Part shown: one piece after another, positions 7,281 to 18,219 of the stretch
Layout: each line of letters begins with the position of its first letter
Numbering within the stretch: position 1 is the first letter of the stretch
Assembly: GCA_964422185.1 (NCBI GenBank)
Contig: CAYRAG010000017.1
Span: 1 to 35,567, forward strand
Direction of reading: 5' to 3'
DNA length: 35,567 nucleotides
Origin: CALXCT01 sp964422185
GTDB lineage: Bacteria > Bacillota > Clostridia > Oscillospirales > Oscillospiraceae
Notes under the pieces: generated by a model
Seen by the model: the letters and a program-made list of their open reading frames with translations, nothing else
Database searches by the model: none
What the model was told of the DNA's origin: nothing
Program-made: the position numbers and the translations under genes

Positions 7281-7838
7281 ATGCAGCCAGAGAAAGAATT
7301 TCCCAAAAGCGGCTTCACCGTCACCAGCGGGGATATCACCCGGCTGGAGGTGGACGCCATTGTGAACGCGGCCAACCGCTCCCTGCTGGGCGGAGGCGGC
7401 GTGGACGGCGCGATCCACGCGGCGGCGGGGCCTGAGCTGCTGGAGGAGTGCCGGACCCTGCACGGGTGCAAGACCGGCCAGGCGAAGATCACCCGGGGGT
7501 ACCGGCTGCCCGCCCGGTATGTCATCCACACGGTGGGGCCGGTCTACGGCAGCGGGGAGGAATCCCTGCTGGAGGACTGCTACTGGAACAGCATGGAGAC
7601 AGCGAAGGCCAACGGCATCCATTCCATCGCGTTTCCCGCCATCTCCACGGGGGTCTACCGGTATCCACGGGAGGAGGCCACACAGGTGGCGGTGCGCACC
7701 CTGCTGCGCTGGAAAGCGGAGCACGCGGACTACCCGGTACACATTATCCTCTCCTGCTTTGACAGCCAGGTGCGCTCATGCGCCGAGACGCTGCTGGCGG
7801 AGGAGGAGCGGAGAAGAGAAAAGGAGGAATCCGTGTGA
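7281..7838 (+). CDS. Macro-domain ADP-ribose hydrolase, YmdB-like
   Basis: This 185-residue single macro domain has canonical motifs: GDITRLEVDAIVNAAN (about 17-32), LLGGGGVDGAIHAAAG (about 35-50), and AFPAISTGVYRYP (about 118-130). It matches O-acetyl-ADP-ribose deacetylases and mono-ADP-ribosyl hydrolases such as YmdB. Expected action is cytosolic removal of ADP-ribose from acidic residues or of the acetyl group from O-acetyl-ADP-ribose; which one cannot be told. It starts 38 nt after the preceding macro gene with AGAGAGGAG upstream. Its stop overlaps the next start (GTGA), implying coupled translation with the glycohydrolase. Confidence 0.93.
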   Translation: MQPEKEFPKSGFTVTSGDITRLEVDAIVNAANRSLLGGGGVDGAIHAAAGPELLEECRTLHGCKTGQAKITRGYRLPARYVIHTVGPVYGSGEESLLEDCYWNSMETAKANGIHSIAFPAISTGVYRYPREEATQVAVRTLLRWKAEHADYPVHIILSCFDSQVRSCAETLLAEEERRREKEESV

Positions 7839-8668
7839 TTGGCGCCATTCTGGGGGACATCATCGGCAGCCCCTACGAGTTTAAGCCGAATCGAAGCAAG
7901 GACTTTCCGCTGTTTACCCAGGACAGCCGGTTCACGGACGATACGGTGATGACCCTGGCGGTGGCGCAGGGTCTCATGGACGCCGGCGCGAAAGCGGACA
8001 ACGAGACGGTTCAGCGGGAGATTGTCCGCTCCATGCAGGAGCTGGGCAGCCGCTACCCCCAGGCCGGCTACGGCGGACGGTTCCGCCGATGGCTGTACAA
8101 TCCGGATCCGAAGCCCTACGGGAGCTACGGCAACGGCTCCGCCATGCGGGTGTCCTCCGTGGCGTGGCTGTTTGACAATATGTACAGCGTACTGCACGCG
8201 GCCCGGCTGTCTGCCGAGGTGACTCACAACCACCCGGACGGCGTCTGGGGGGCGCAGGCCACGGCGGCGGCCATCTTCCTGGCGCGGACGGGCAAAAGCA
8301 AAGACGAGATCAGGGACTACATCGAGTCAAAGTTCGAGTACGACCTGCATCGCACCTGCGACGAGATCCGGGACGGCTACGACTTTGATGTGACCTGCAA
8401 GGGCTCCGTGCCGGAGGCCATCATCGCGTTCCTGGACAGTACGGATTTTGAGGACGCCATCCGCAACGCCGTCTCCCTGGGAGGGGACAGCGACACGCAG
8501 GCCGCCATCGCCGGCGCCATCGCGGAGGGATTCTACCCCGTGCCGGAGGCACTGCGCGAAGAGGTCCAGCGCCGCCTGCCGGCGGACCTGTATGAAATTC
8601 TCCAGCGGCTGCGCCGGGAGATCGGGGACAGGTACCCGCCCGCCCATTTGCGGGACGAGCGCGCCTGA
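7835..8668 (+). CDS. ADP-ribosylglycohydrolase (DraG/ARH family)
   Basis: The 277-residue protein is an ADP-ribosylglycohydrolase, which cleaves ADP-ribose from modified residues (arginine in DraG) using two divalent metal ions. It begins GAILGDIIGSPYEF and has FTDDT at residues 33-37 and GGDSDTQAAIAGAIA near 220, the paired Asp/Thr metal-binding motifs. GTG 7835 overlaps the previous TGA and has AAAAGGAGG 7 nt upstream; an in-frame ATG at 7778 lies within the previous gene. With the two macro proteins it makes a three-enzyme set for removing ADP-ribose. No ADP-ribosyltransferase or nitrogenase target is present in the window. Confidence 0.93.
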   Translation: MIGAILGDIIGSPYEFKPNRSKDFPLFTQDSRFTDDTVMTLAVAQGLMDAGAKADNETVQREIVRSMQELGSRYPQAGYGGRFRRWLYNPDPKPYGSYGNGSAMRVSSVAWLFDNMYSVLHAARLSAEVTHNHPDGVWGAQATAAAIFLARTGKSKDEIRDYIESKFEYDLHRTCDEIRDGYDFDVTCKGSVPEAIIAFLDSTDFEDAIRNAVSLGGDSDTQAAIAGAIAEGFYPVPEALREEVQRRLPADLYEILQRLRREIGDRYPPAHLRDERA

Positions 8669-8718
8669 GCGGGAGGAGAAGAAACGGTTTCAGAACACAC
8701 AAGGGAGGACGGCAATCC

Positions 8719-11952
<3,234 letters not shown>

Positions 11953-11977
11953 GTCTCCGGAACACGCACAGAATCCC

Positions 11978-12022
11978 GGCCCCTCTCCCTCCGCCTCCGG
12001 GCGGCGGGAGAGGGGCCTTTTT
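11978..12022 (+). terminator. Strong terminator after carB
   Basis: GGCCCCTCTCCC (11978-11989) is perfectly complementary to GGGAGAGGGGCC (12006-12017), followed by TTTTT. Confidence 0.92.
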
Positions 12023-12045
12023 CCGATCGTGGTCTCAACCCGTTC

Positions 12046-12074
12046 TGGAAAACCGGCGCCGGATGTGGTATAGT
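12046..12074 (+). promoter_or_regulatory. Extended -10 promoter of the two-component/ABC module
   Basis: TGGTATAGT (12066-12074) is an extended -10 element. The -35 region (TGGAAA at 12046-12051, 17-bp spacing) is poor, as expected when an extended -10 compensates. The leader would be about 80 nt to ATG 12162. Confidence 0.5.
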
Positions 12075-12161
12075 AGCCTCGCAGCGCCGGGAGCGCCCGG
12101 CGGAGACAAAACGGCCTGAGGCGGGAAACCCGCCCGGAGCCGGCGGTTGGGAGGTTCTGAC

Positions 12162-12836
12162 ATGCCGCAGTCCTATACCATCGCGATTGTGGAAGACGAT
12201 GTCCCGGTGGGGAATATGCTGGAGGAGCAGCTGGGCCGGCAGGGCTACCGCGTGGTGAGAGCCTACTCCGGAACGGAGGCGCTGCTGCTGTTCGAGAAGG
12301 AGAAGCCGGATCTGATTTTGCTGGATCTGATGCTGCCGGGCCTGTCCGGGGAGGAGATCCTGCCGAAGATCCGGGACATTCCGGTCATCGTCACCAGCGC
12401 AAAAGTGGATATCGACAGCAAGGTGAAACTGCTCATGGAGGGCGCCAGCGACTATGTGAGCAAGCCCTTTGACACGCAGGAGCTGCTGGCGAGAATCGCG
12501 GTTCAGCTCCGGGGCAGGAAGACCGGCGAGAAGCGGCTGCTGTCCGCCGGGAATGTCACGCTGGATGTGTCCGCCCGAACCGTGGAGGTCGCGGGGGAGC
12601 CGGTGAGACTGACGAGGACGGAGTACGCGATCCTGAAAGTGCTGCTGATGCACGGCGGTGAGGTGGTCTCCAGGTACCGGATCCTGGACGATATCTTCAC
12701 TGACACGCCGGACTGCACGGAGGACTCCCTGAAGACCCATATGAGCAACCTGCGCAGGAAACTGGCCAGGGCCGGCGCGGACTGCTCCATTGAGGCGGTC
12801 TGGGGAATCGGGTTTCGAATCTTGACCAATTCTTAA
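12162..12836 (+). CDS. OmpR/PhoB-family response regulator
   Basis: This 224-residue protein has a receiver domain with acidic pocket E11-D12-D13, phospho-acceptor D55 in LLDLMLPG and conserved K101 in SKPFD, then a winged-helix DNA-binding domain (about 130-224) with LTRTEYAILKVLL and SNLRRKL. ATG 12162 has GGGAGG 7 nt upstream. The layout (regulator, ABC ATPase, permease, histidine kinase) resembles peptide-sensing modules controlling antimicrobial-peptide exporters. The likely target site is the set of TTNAC repeats overlapping its own stop codon. Confidence 0.93.
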   Translation: MPQSYTIAIVEDDVPVGNMLEEQLGRQGYRVVRAYSGTEALLLFEKEKPDLILLDLMLPGLSGEEILPKIRDIPVIVTSAKVDIDSKVKLLMEGASDYVSKPFDTQELLARIAVQLRGRKTGEKRLLSAGNVTLDVSARTVEVAGEPVRLTRTEYAILKVLLMHGGEVVSRYRILDDIFTDTPDCTEDSLKTHMSNLRRKLARAGADCSIEAVWGIGFRILTNS

Positions 12837-12850
12837 CATTTCTCTTCACC
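12822..12850 (+). promoter_or_regulatory. Triple TTNACM direct repeat, likely response-regulator box
   Basis: TTGACC (12822-12827), TTAACA (12833-12838) and TTCACC (12845-12850) repeat with 11- and 12-bp periods, the geometry of OmpR/PhoB/PhoP boxes. They end at the -35 region of a promoter whose -10 would be TAGAAT (12872-12877), as expected for activation of the ABC genes. The middle repeat overlaps the regulator's stop codon. Confidence 0.6.
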
Positions 12851-12852
12851 GG

Positions 12853-12892
12853 TTTCCTGATGGTTGTGCGGTAGAATGGTTCCATCAGGAAA
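12853..12892. promoter_or_regulatory. 11-bp inverted repeat flanking the internal ABC promoter
   Basis: TTTCCTGATGG (12853-12863) and CCATCAGGAAA (12882-12892) are perfect reverse complements separated by 18 bp that include the putative -10 TAGAAT (12872-12877). The right arm merges into the Shine-Dalgarno AAAGGAGGAG of the ABC ATPase. It could be an operator or an mRNA hairpin limiting translation. Confidence 0.5.
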
Positions 12893-12904
12893 GGAGGAGA
12901 GACC

Positions 12905-13819
12905 ATGGAATACGCGTTGGAAACGCGGGGTCTGTCGAAAAAGTACGGAAAATTCCAGGCTCTGAACGGTGTGGATATCCATGTCCCCAAAGGCTCGATC
13001 TACGGATTTGTCGGGAAAAACGGGGCGGGGAAGACCACGCTGATCCGGCTGATCTGCGGACTGCAGGAGCCCAGCGCCGGCGAATATTTCCTGTACGGCG
13101 TCTCCAGCCGGGACAGGAGAATCTGCACTGCCCGGGGGCGGGTAGGCGCGGTGGTGGAGACCCCGTCCGTCTATCTGGATCTGACCGCGGAGGACAACCT
13201 CAAAGCGCAGTACAGAGTCCTCGGGATGCCCAGCGACCGCGGCATTGAGGAGCTGCTGGATCTGGTGGGCCTGCGGGGCACCGGGAATAAGAAAGCCGGA
13301 CATTTCTCTCTGGGGATGCGGCAGAGGCTGGGAATTGCCATCGCGCTGGCGGGGAATCCGGACTTTCTCGTGCTGGACGAGCCCACCAACGGGCTGGATC
13401 CCGAGGGGATTGTGGAGCTCAGGGAGCTTCTGATCAGACTCAACCGGGAGATGCAGATCACCATTCTCATCTCCAGCCATATCCTGGAGGAGCTGTCCAA
13501 GCTCGCCACCCACTACGGTTTCATCGACCGGGGGCGCGTGCTCCGGGAGACCACCGCGCAGGAGATCGCGAAAGTGTCCCGCAAGTGCATCCAGGCGGAA
13601 GTGAGCGACACAAAAGTGCTGGGCAGAGTCCTGGATCGGCTTCATATCGACTACAGGCTGTCCTCAGACACCGAGGCGCTGATTTACGGGGATATCCCCA
13701 TTACCACGATGGTGGTGTACCTGGCGAAAGAGGGCTGCCGGGTAAACCGGATCTTCAACAGAGACGAGGATCTGGAGACTTTCTTCATCAACATGGTAGG
13801 GGGTGGCGACCATGCGTAA
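12905..13819 (+). CDS. ABC transporter ATP-binding protein, BcrA/lantibiotic-immunity-like
   Basis: This 304-residue ATPase has Walker A GKNGAGKTT (37-45), the signature SLGMRQRLGIA and Walker B LVLDEPTNGLDP, followed by the H-loop ISSHILEEL. About 80 extra C-terminal residues are typical of the BcrA/drug-export group. ATG 12905 follows GGAAAGGAGGAG. The ATG of the permease gene lies 8 nt inside its 3' end, so they are coupled. It likely drives export of, or resistance to, a peptide antibiotic or lipid-active compound. Confidence 0.92.
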   Translation: MEYALETRGLSKKYGKFQALNGVDIHVPKGSIYGFVGKNGAGKTTLIRLICGLQEPSAGEYFLYGVSSRDRRICTARGRVGAVVETPSVYLDLTAEDNLKAQYRVLGMPSDRGIEELLDLVGLRGTGNKKAGHFSLGMRQRLGIAIALAGNPDFLVLDEPTNGLDPEGIVELRELLIRLNREMQITILISSHILEELSKLATHYGFIDRGRVLRETTAQEIAKVSRKCIQAEVSDTKVLGRVLDRLHIDYRLSSDTEALIYGDIPITTMVVYLAKEGCRVNRIFNRDEDLETFFINMVGGGDHA

Positions 13820-14768
13820 GCTGCTCAGTGCCGGCTGGTTCCGTCTCAGGAAAGACATCCTGTTCTGGATCGTGGTCATTGGCTGCGCGGTCTCCGGTGT
13901 CGTGTTCGCGGCGATGAACCAGCGTCATTTCGATGATTGGTGGCTGATTCCGGTCTATGTCCTGCTGGCCGCGTACCTCTCCCTGGCCTGCGGCAGGGAG
14001 TACGGCGACGGGACGATCCGGAACAAGGTGATCTGCGGGCACAGCAGAGGCCAGATTTACCTCTCCACCCTGATCGTGAACCTGGGCGCGTGTCTGATGA
14101 TGGTGGCCGCGTTCCTGCTGACATATGTGGTGCTGAGACTGACCGTCTTCCCGATCCACACCGTGATCTCCGCGGGAGACTGGCTGCTGTGCGCCCTGAA
14201 CTTCACTCTGGGCTGCATGGTGTTCACGACGGTGTTTACCATGGTCGCCATGCTGATCCCGAGCCGGGCGCTGAGCGCGATTGTGAGCCTGGCGATGGTG
14301 ATCATCCTGTACTTCGGCTGCAACATGTTGGAGAATGCGCTCCATGAGCCTGCCATGAGCGAGGAGTCCTGGGGCGGGGGCCTGGTTGAGCTGACAGAGG
14401 AGCAGGTTCAGCAGGTTGAGGACGGAACCTATCCGGATTCCTTTGAAACGCTGCACAGGAACGACGGCAGTGTGATCTATTTCACAGCCGAGCACCACTC
14501 GGAGATGAAGCCCAATCCGCACTATCTGGACGAACCGCTGCGCACCGTGGCGCAGGTGCTGATCAGCGCCATTCCGGAAGGGCAGGTTAGAACCTATTCA
14601 GACTACCTGGGCGGCGGTATTGTTCATGGCTGGGATCCTGATTTTGTGCCGCTTCTCGATGAGGAAGATGCGGCGAGGGTGAGGACATTTCCGCTCTATT
14701 CCATCGGCACGGCGGCGGTCTTTACCGCCCTGGGGTGGCTGCTGTACCGGAAGAAAGAGCTGAAGTAG
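13812..14768 (+). CDS. ABC-2 type permease subunit
   Basis: The 318-residue membrane protein has about six hydrophobic segments: near 17-35, 43-60 (LIPVYVLLAAYLSLAC), 92-112, 130-155, 160-180 and 295-312 (IGTAAVFTALGWLLY). A roughly 110-residue soluble segment rich in acidic residues precedes the last helix. This is the ABC-2 exporter arrangement. ATG 13812 overlaps the ATPase gene and has GGTAGGGGGTGG upstream. It forms the channel for the adjacent ATPase; the substrate is unknown. Confidence 0.85.
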   Translation: MRKLLSAGWFRLRKDILFWIVVIGCAVSGVVFAAMNQRHFDDWWLIPVYVLLAAYLSLACGREYGDGTIRNKVICGHSRGQIYLSTLIVNLGACLMMVAAFLLTYVVLRLTVFPIHTVISAGDWLLCALNFTLGCMVFTTVFTMVAMLIPSRALSAIVSLAMVIILYFGCNMLENALHEPAMSEESWGGGLVELTEEQVQQVEDGTYPDSFETLHRNDGSVIYFTAEHHSEMKPNPHYLDEPLRTVAQVLISAIPEGQVRTYSDYLGGGIVHGWDPDFVPLLDEEDAARVRTFPLYSIGTAAVFTALGWLLYRKKELK

Positions 14769-14795
14769 GGAACAGGGAAACGCAGGGAGGAGACT

Positions 14796-15689
14796 ATGAC
14801 CATCGGACTGCTGGTGCTCTGTGCGGCGCTGATCCTGACCGTGGCACTGCTTCTGATCCGGCTTCTCTCCCTGCGTGCGGCAATCCGGGAGATCTCGGAG
14901 GAGGTATCGGAAAAGCTCCGGGAGGAGACGAACACGCTCATCACGGTCTCCAGCGGCGACCGGCGGGTCAGGGAGCTGGCGGCCGCCCTGAGCAGGCAGC
15001 TGGAGGAGCTGAGGACACAGCGGCGCCGGTATGAGCAGGGCGATACGGAGGTCAGGGAGGCGGTCACGAATATCGCCCACGATCTCCGAACCCCCCTGAC
15101 CGCCATCCGGGGATACCTGGAGCTGTCCATGGAGGAGGAGAAGTCGGAGAAACTGTCGGAATATCTCGCCATCATCTCAGAGCGGATCGACGCGATGCAG
15201 CAGCTGACAGAGGAACTGTTCCGCTACTCCGTCGCCGCCTCCGCCGCGGATCTCACCCTGGAGCGGGTGAATCTCCGGCGCCTCCTGGAGGAGTGTGTGC
15301 TGTCTTTCTACGGGGCGCTGCACGAGCGGGGGATTGAACCGGAGCTGACCCTGGCGGACGGGGACAGGTACGCGATACTGGATCTGTCCGCGGCGAGGAG
15401 AGTCATCAGCAACATCCTCTCCAACTGCGTCAAGTACAGCGACGGCGACCTGAAGATCACGATGGATCCGGACGGCACCATGGTTTTTGCCAATCACGCG
15501 GAGAATCTGGACGCGGTGAAAGTCGGCAGACTGTTTGACCGGTTCTACACCGTGGAGTCCCCCGGAAAATCCACCGGGCTGGGCCTGTCCATCGCCCGGG
15601 CGCTCACGGAGCGCATGAAAGGCACCATCCGGGCGGACTACGGGGAGGGGATTCTGCGCATCTCGCTCTCGTTCCCCGCGGTGCCGTAG
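14796..15689 (+). CDS. Sensor histidine kinase
   Basis: The 297-residue kinase has a single N-terminal membrane helix (about 2-24) and almost no extracellular sensor. The DHp domain has the phospho-acceptor H95 in NIAHDLRTPLTAIRGYLEL. The HATPase domain has the N-box SNILSNCVKYS and G-boxes including STGLGLSIA. Kinases of this 'intramembrane-sensing' size often sense through the neighbouring ABC transporter. GGGAGGAG precedes ATG 14796. It is last in the operon, which ends at the 15736 hairpin. Confidence 0.93.
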   Translation: MTIGLLVLCAALILTVALLLIRLLSLRAAIREISEEVSEKLREETNTLITVSSGDRRVRELAAALSRQLEELRTQRRRYEQGDTEVREAVTNIAHDLRTPLTAIRGYLELSMEEEKSEKLSEYLAIISERIDAMQQLTEELFRYSVAASAADLTLERVNLRRLLEECVLSFYGALHERGIEPELTLADGDRYAILDLSAARRVISNILSNCVKYSDGDLKITMDPDGTMVFANHAENLDAVKVGRLFDRFYTVESPGKSTGLGLSIARALTERMKGTIRADYGEGILRISLSFPAVP

Positions 15690-15735
15690 CCGGGGGGCAC
15701 AGCCGCACCCCCTGCAGGGAAATCAGAACAAACGG

Positions 15736-15771
15736 AAACCCCCTTCCTCACTTTTGTGAAGAAGGGGGTTT
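15736..15771. terminator. Bidirectional terminator between the kinase gene and the ACGX operon
   Basis: AAACCCCCTTC (15736-15746) pairs with GAAGGGGGTTT (15761-15771), with an inner TCAC-TTTT-GTGA hairpin. A and T flanks serve both strands. It closes the plus-strand two-component operon and the minus-strand peptide-modification operon. Confidence 0.85.
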
Positions 15772-15842
15772 GTCGATCCGCACGGGAAGGTTCCGGCACA
15801 CCGCGGCCGTCTTCCGGCTCATGTTCCCCGGCCGGGACGCGG

Positions 15843-16475
15843 TCAGCGGGGCGCGGCGGAGTCCACGCGCTCCACGGCGCGGACGGGACAGACCGCCGCG
15901 CAGTTTCCGCAGTGCAGACAGTGGCTGTGCTGGATGCGGAACGGCGTCCCGGGGGTGATGCAGCCCTGGGGGCAGTGTTTCAGGCAGGTTCCGCATCCGG
16001 TGCAGCGGTCTGAGATGCGGTAGCCCCGCCTGGCCACCGTTCCCGCCCCGATGGTAAAATACTCACGGAGGATGGGATGGACGCCGAGGTGGAAATACTC
16101 GATCTCCGCGTCCCGGATCTCAAACACAATCCCGGCCGGAGCCCGGGTGCCGCCCGGATAGACATTGGACAGGTACGGCTGTTCTGAGAAGATCTGATCA
16201 ATCCAGCGCGGCTGTTCCTCATCCGGCACGGGCACGGCCCGCCCGGACAGGCGGATCATCTCCCTGTATCTGGTATAGCCCAGCACCTGCACTCTCCCGT
16301 CCGCCAGCAGTTCCCGGCAGAACGCCTTTCCCCTTGCCGTGAAGAAGATCATCCGATCCGGTTCGTAGTGGATGGCGCTGATATTGCGCACCTGGGGCGC
16401 CCCGTGTTCGTCCACGGTGGCAAATGCCAGCACCCCGACAAGCTGCAGTTTTCTCAAACAGGTCTGCGCGTCCAT
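15843..16475 (-). CDS. FMN split-barrel (PNPOx-like) protein with two [4Fe-4S] ferredoxin motifs
   Basis: This 210-residue protein joins a pyridoxamine-phosphate-oxidase-like FMN-binding barrel (about 1-145, with LAFATVDEHGAPQVRNIS and MIFFTARGKAF) to a 2x[4Fe-4S] ferredoxin domain. Cluster cysteines are C158, C161, C164, C168 and C186, C189, C192, C196, each set followed by Pro. It is expected to pass electrons between iron-sulfur clusters and a flavin. AAGGAGGAG precedes ATG 16475. It lies 19 nt after the nitroreductase stop and is last in the minus-strand operon led by the ACGX peptide, so it may supply electrons for the radical SAM enzyme or nitroreductase (inference). Confidence 0.85.
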   Translation of the reverse strand: MDAQTCLRKLQLVGVLAFATVDEHGAPQVRNISAIHYEPDRMIFFTARGKAFCRELLADGRVQVLGYTRYREMIRLSGRAVPVPDEEQPRWIDQIFSEQPYLSNVYPGGTRAPAGIVFEIRDAEIEYFHLGVHPILREYFTIGAGTVARRGYRISDRCTGCGTCLKHCPQGCITPGTPFRIQHSHCLHCGNCAAVCPVRAVERVDSAAPR

Positions 16476-16494
16476 GGGGTCTCCTCCTTCGGTG

Positions 16495-17082
16495 TCAGAA
16501 TCGCAGGATCCGGCCGTCTCCGCGCGCCCTGGGCGCGGGGCGCGGGTCGCCGCGTCTGGGATAGCCCAGCAGAAGCTGCATGACCGCGTAGTAGTCCGAG
16601 CGGATGTTCCAGCGGCGCAGCGTCTCCTGCCCGAACGGATCCGCGAACGCCGTCCAGCCCTGCCCGATATAGCACGAGCCGATCCCCAGATCGTCCGCCA
16701 TGAGCATCATATTCTCCGCGGCGCACGCGCAGTCCTCCGCGGCGAACAGAAACTGTTTCGGGGCGAACAGCGTGATCACCGTGGGCGCGCCGTAAAAGGC
16801 GCTTTTGATCCCGGGGTCGTCCGCGATGCTCGGCTGCTCCCGGGAGACATACTGATCGCCGGACGCCATCCGCGGGCGGGAGTTCGCCCGCTTGATCCGC
16901 CCGAGATGCTCGTTGGTCTCCGGATCCTGGCAGACCGCGAACAGCACCCCCTGACGGCCGCCGGCGCTCGGCGCATACAGGCCGGCCTCCAGGATCTGCC
17001 GCAGCGCGTCCTCCTCGATCTGCCGCGCCTCAAACCGGCGGATGGACCGCCGGTGCAGAATGGTCTCTCTCAGATCTCCCAC
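16495..17082 (-). CDS. Nitroreductase-family flavoprotein
   Basis: This 195-residue FMN-dependent oxidoreductase has ILHRRSIRRFEARQI at the N terminus (FMN-contact Arg/Ser), GLYAPSAGGRQ, and AAENMMLMADDLGIGSCYIG, which are nitroreductase family motifs. The GTG at 17082 is chosen because AAGGAGG lies 9 nt upstream; it overlaps the 3' end of the radical SAM gene by 13 nt, so the two are coupled. Related dehydrogenases act on RiPP precursors (for example azoline oxidation in other systems), so a tailoring role is plausible. Reduction of an unrelated small molecule cannot be excluded. Confidence 0.88.
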   Translation of the reverse strand: MGDLRETILHRRSIRRFEARQIEEDALRQILEAGLYAPSAGGRQGVLFAVCQDPETNEHLGRIKRANSRPRMASGDQYVSREQPSIADDPGIKSAFYGAPTVITLFAPKQFLFAAEDCACAAENMMLMADDLGIGSCYIGQGWTAFADPFGQETLRRWNIRSDYYAVMQLLLGYPRRGDPRPAPRARGDGRILRF

Positions 17083-18128
17083 CCGGACTGGCCTCCTTCC
17101 ACTTCTTTCCAGCACTGCGGATCCGGGTCGTAGAAACTTCCGCCGGTGCCTTTCGCCACCGCCGGACAGCCCCGGCACCAGGCCATCAGCTCGCACCCGC
17201 CGCACTTTTTGAATTTCCCGTACTCCCGGTAGGCCTCCATCTCGCAGACCCAGATGTCCGCCAGCCGGTCTGTGAACACATTGCCCACTCTGCTGTCCGC
17301 CACGCGGCGGCAGGCGTAGATATCGCCCGTGGGCAGGATGGTGATGTGGCAGTTGCCGCAGTTGCACCCGCCGTAGATCATGCCCTCCGCGGCGTCCGGC
17401 GGGATGCGGAACGCCCCCGTCTCGTACGCGTAGAGCGTCCAGAGGTGATCTTTCCGGTCAAACCAGGTGCGGCAGCCCTCCGCCTCGTATTCCCGGAATT
17501 TGGCGTCGCAGGCGGCCAGCAGATCCCGGTACTCCCGCGGCGTCATGGAGGCGTCCAGATCGCCGCCGGAGGGGACATAGCGGGAGAAAGAGAACACATG
17601 GACGCCCGCGGCGACCACGGCGTCGATGATGCCCGGGACTTCCCGCCGGTTCGCCCCGGATACCGTCGTCATCACCACGCTGCGCATTCCGGCGCGGTGG
17701 ATGCAGCCGATTTTCTCCATGGTGCAGTCATAGGAGCCGGGCCTGCGCAGCCAGTCGTGGGTCTCCCGCAGACCGTCCAGGGACATCTGGTATTTTTCGC
17801 AGCCGCACGATCGCATCTCCCGGCACACCGCGTCATTGAGGTGGAACGGGTTGCCCATGATGGTGAACGGGATCTGACGCCGCCGGAACAGATCCAGCAG
17901 CCGCCAGAAATCCGGGTGAAGGATCGGGTCGCCCCCGGTGAGATAGAACCAGGGCCGCCGTCCGTACACCTCGCAGAAATCCAGGCAGTTGTAGAAAGTA
18001 TCCTCCATCTGCGTCCAGCGCATGGCGTCCGGCGGTTTCTGCGGATCCCCGGAGTAGATGTAGCAGTGTCTGCACCGCTGGTCGCACTCGTCCGTGATGT
18101 GCCACTGAAAGGAAAAATACGGTTTCAC
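17070..18128 (-). CDS. Radical SAM/SPASM peptide-modifying enzyme (ACGX system)
   Basis: The 352-residue enzyme has the radical SAM motif C15-x3-C19-x2-C22 in TDECDQRCRHCY, the SAM-contact segment LTGGDP, and a C-terminal SPASM domain with auxiliary-cluster cysteines C255, C257, C260, C273, C309, C312, C318, C321 and C339. SPASM enzymes commonly form thioether or carbon-carbon bonds in ribosomal peptides. The gene directly follows an 83-residue ACG-repeat peptide, its probable substrate. I recall this pairing as the predicted 'ACGX system'. The start is GTG 18128 with a weak GAGG site about 9 nt upstream, so its translation may be lower than the precursor's. The 3' end overlaps the nitroreductase gene. 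Confidence 0.9.
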   Translation of the reverse strand: MKPYFSFQWHITDECDQRCRHCYIYSGDPQKPPDAMRWTQMEDTFYNCLDFCEVYGRRPWFYLTGGDPILHPDFWRLLDLFRRRQIPFTIMGNPFHLNDAVCREMRSCGCEKYQMSLDGLRETHDWLRRPGSYDCTMEKIGCIHRAGMRSVVMTTVSGANRREVPGIIDAVVAAGVHVFSFSRYVPSGGDLDASMTPREYRDLLAACDAKFREYEAEGCRTWFDRKDHLWTLYAYETGAFRIPPDAAEGMIYGGCNCGNCHITILPTGDIYACRRVADSRVGNVFTDRLADIWVCEMEAYREYGKFKKCGGCELMAWCRGCPAVAKGTGGSFYDPDPQCWKEVEGGQSGWEI

Positions 18129-18171
18129 CAGGATGCGCCTCGCTTTCTCTTAAATTCAGGGGAGACCGGAG

Positions 18172-18201
18172 GTTCCCGGCGGGAACTGCCCCGCCGGGAA
18201 C
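18172..18201 (-). promoter_or_regulatory. 12-bp hairpin between precursor and radical SAM gene
   Basis: On either strand, GTTCCCGGCGGG (18172-18183) and CCCGCCGGGAAC (18190-18201) are perfect complements with a 6-nt loop. It lies 18 nt after the precursor stop on the minus strand and has no T-run. It could stabilise the precursor mRNA or partly stop transcription, giving much precursor and little enzyme, as is usual in RiPP operons. Confidence 0.65.
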
Positions 18202-18219
18202 GGCCGGCGCCGGGATGCG

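Noticed and set aside
6199..8668. DarTG toxin-antitoxin system
   Set aside because: Macro domains are present but no DarT-like ADP-ribosyltransferase gene is adjacent.
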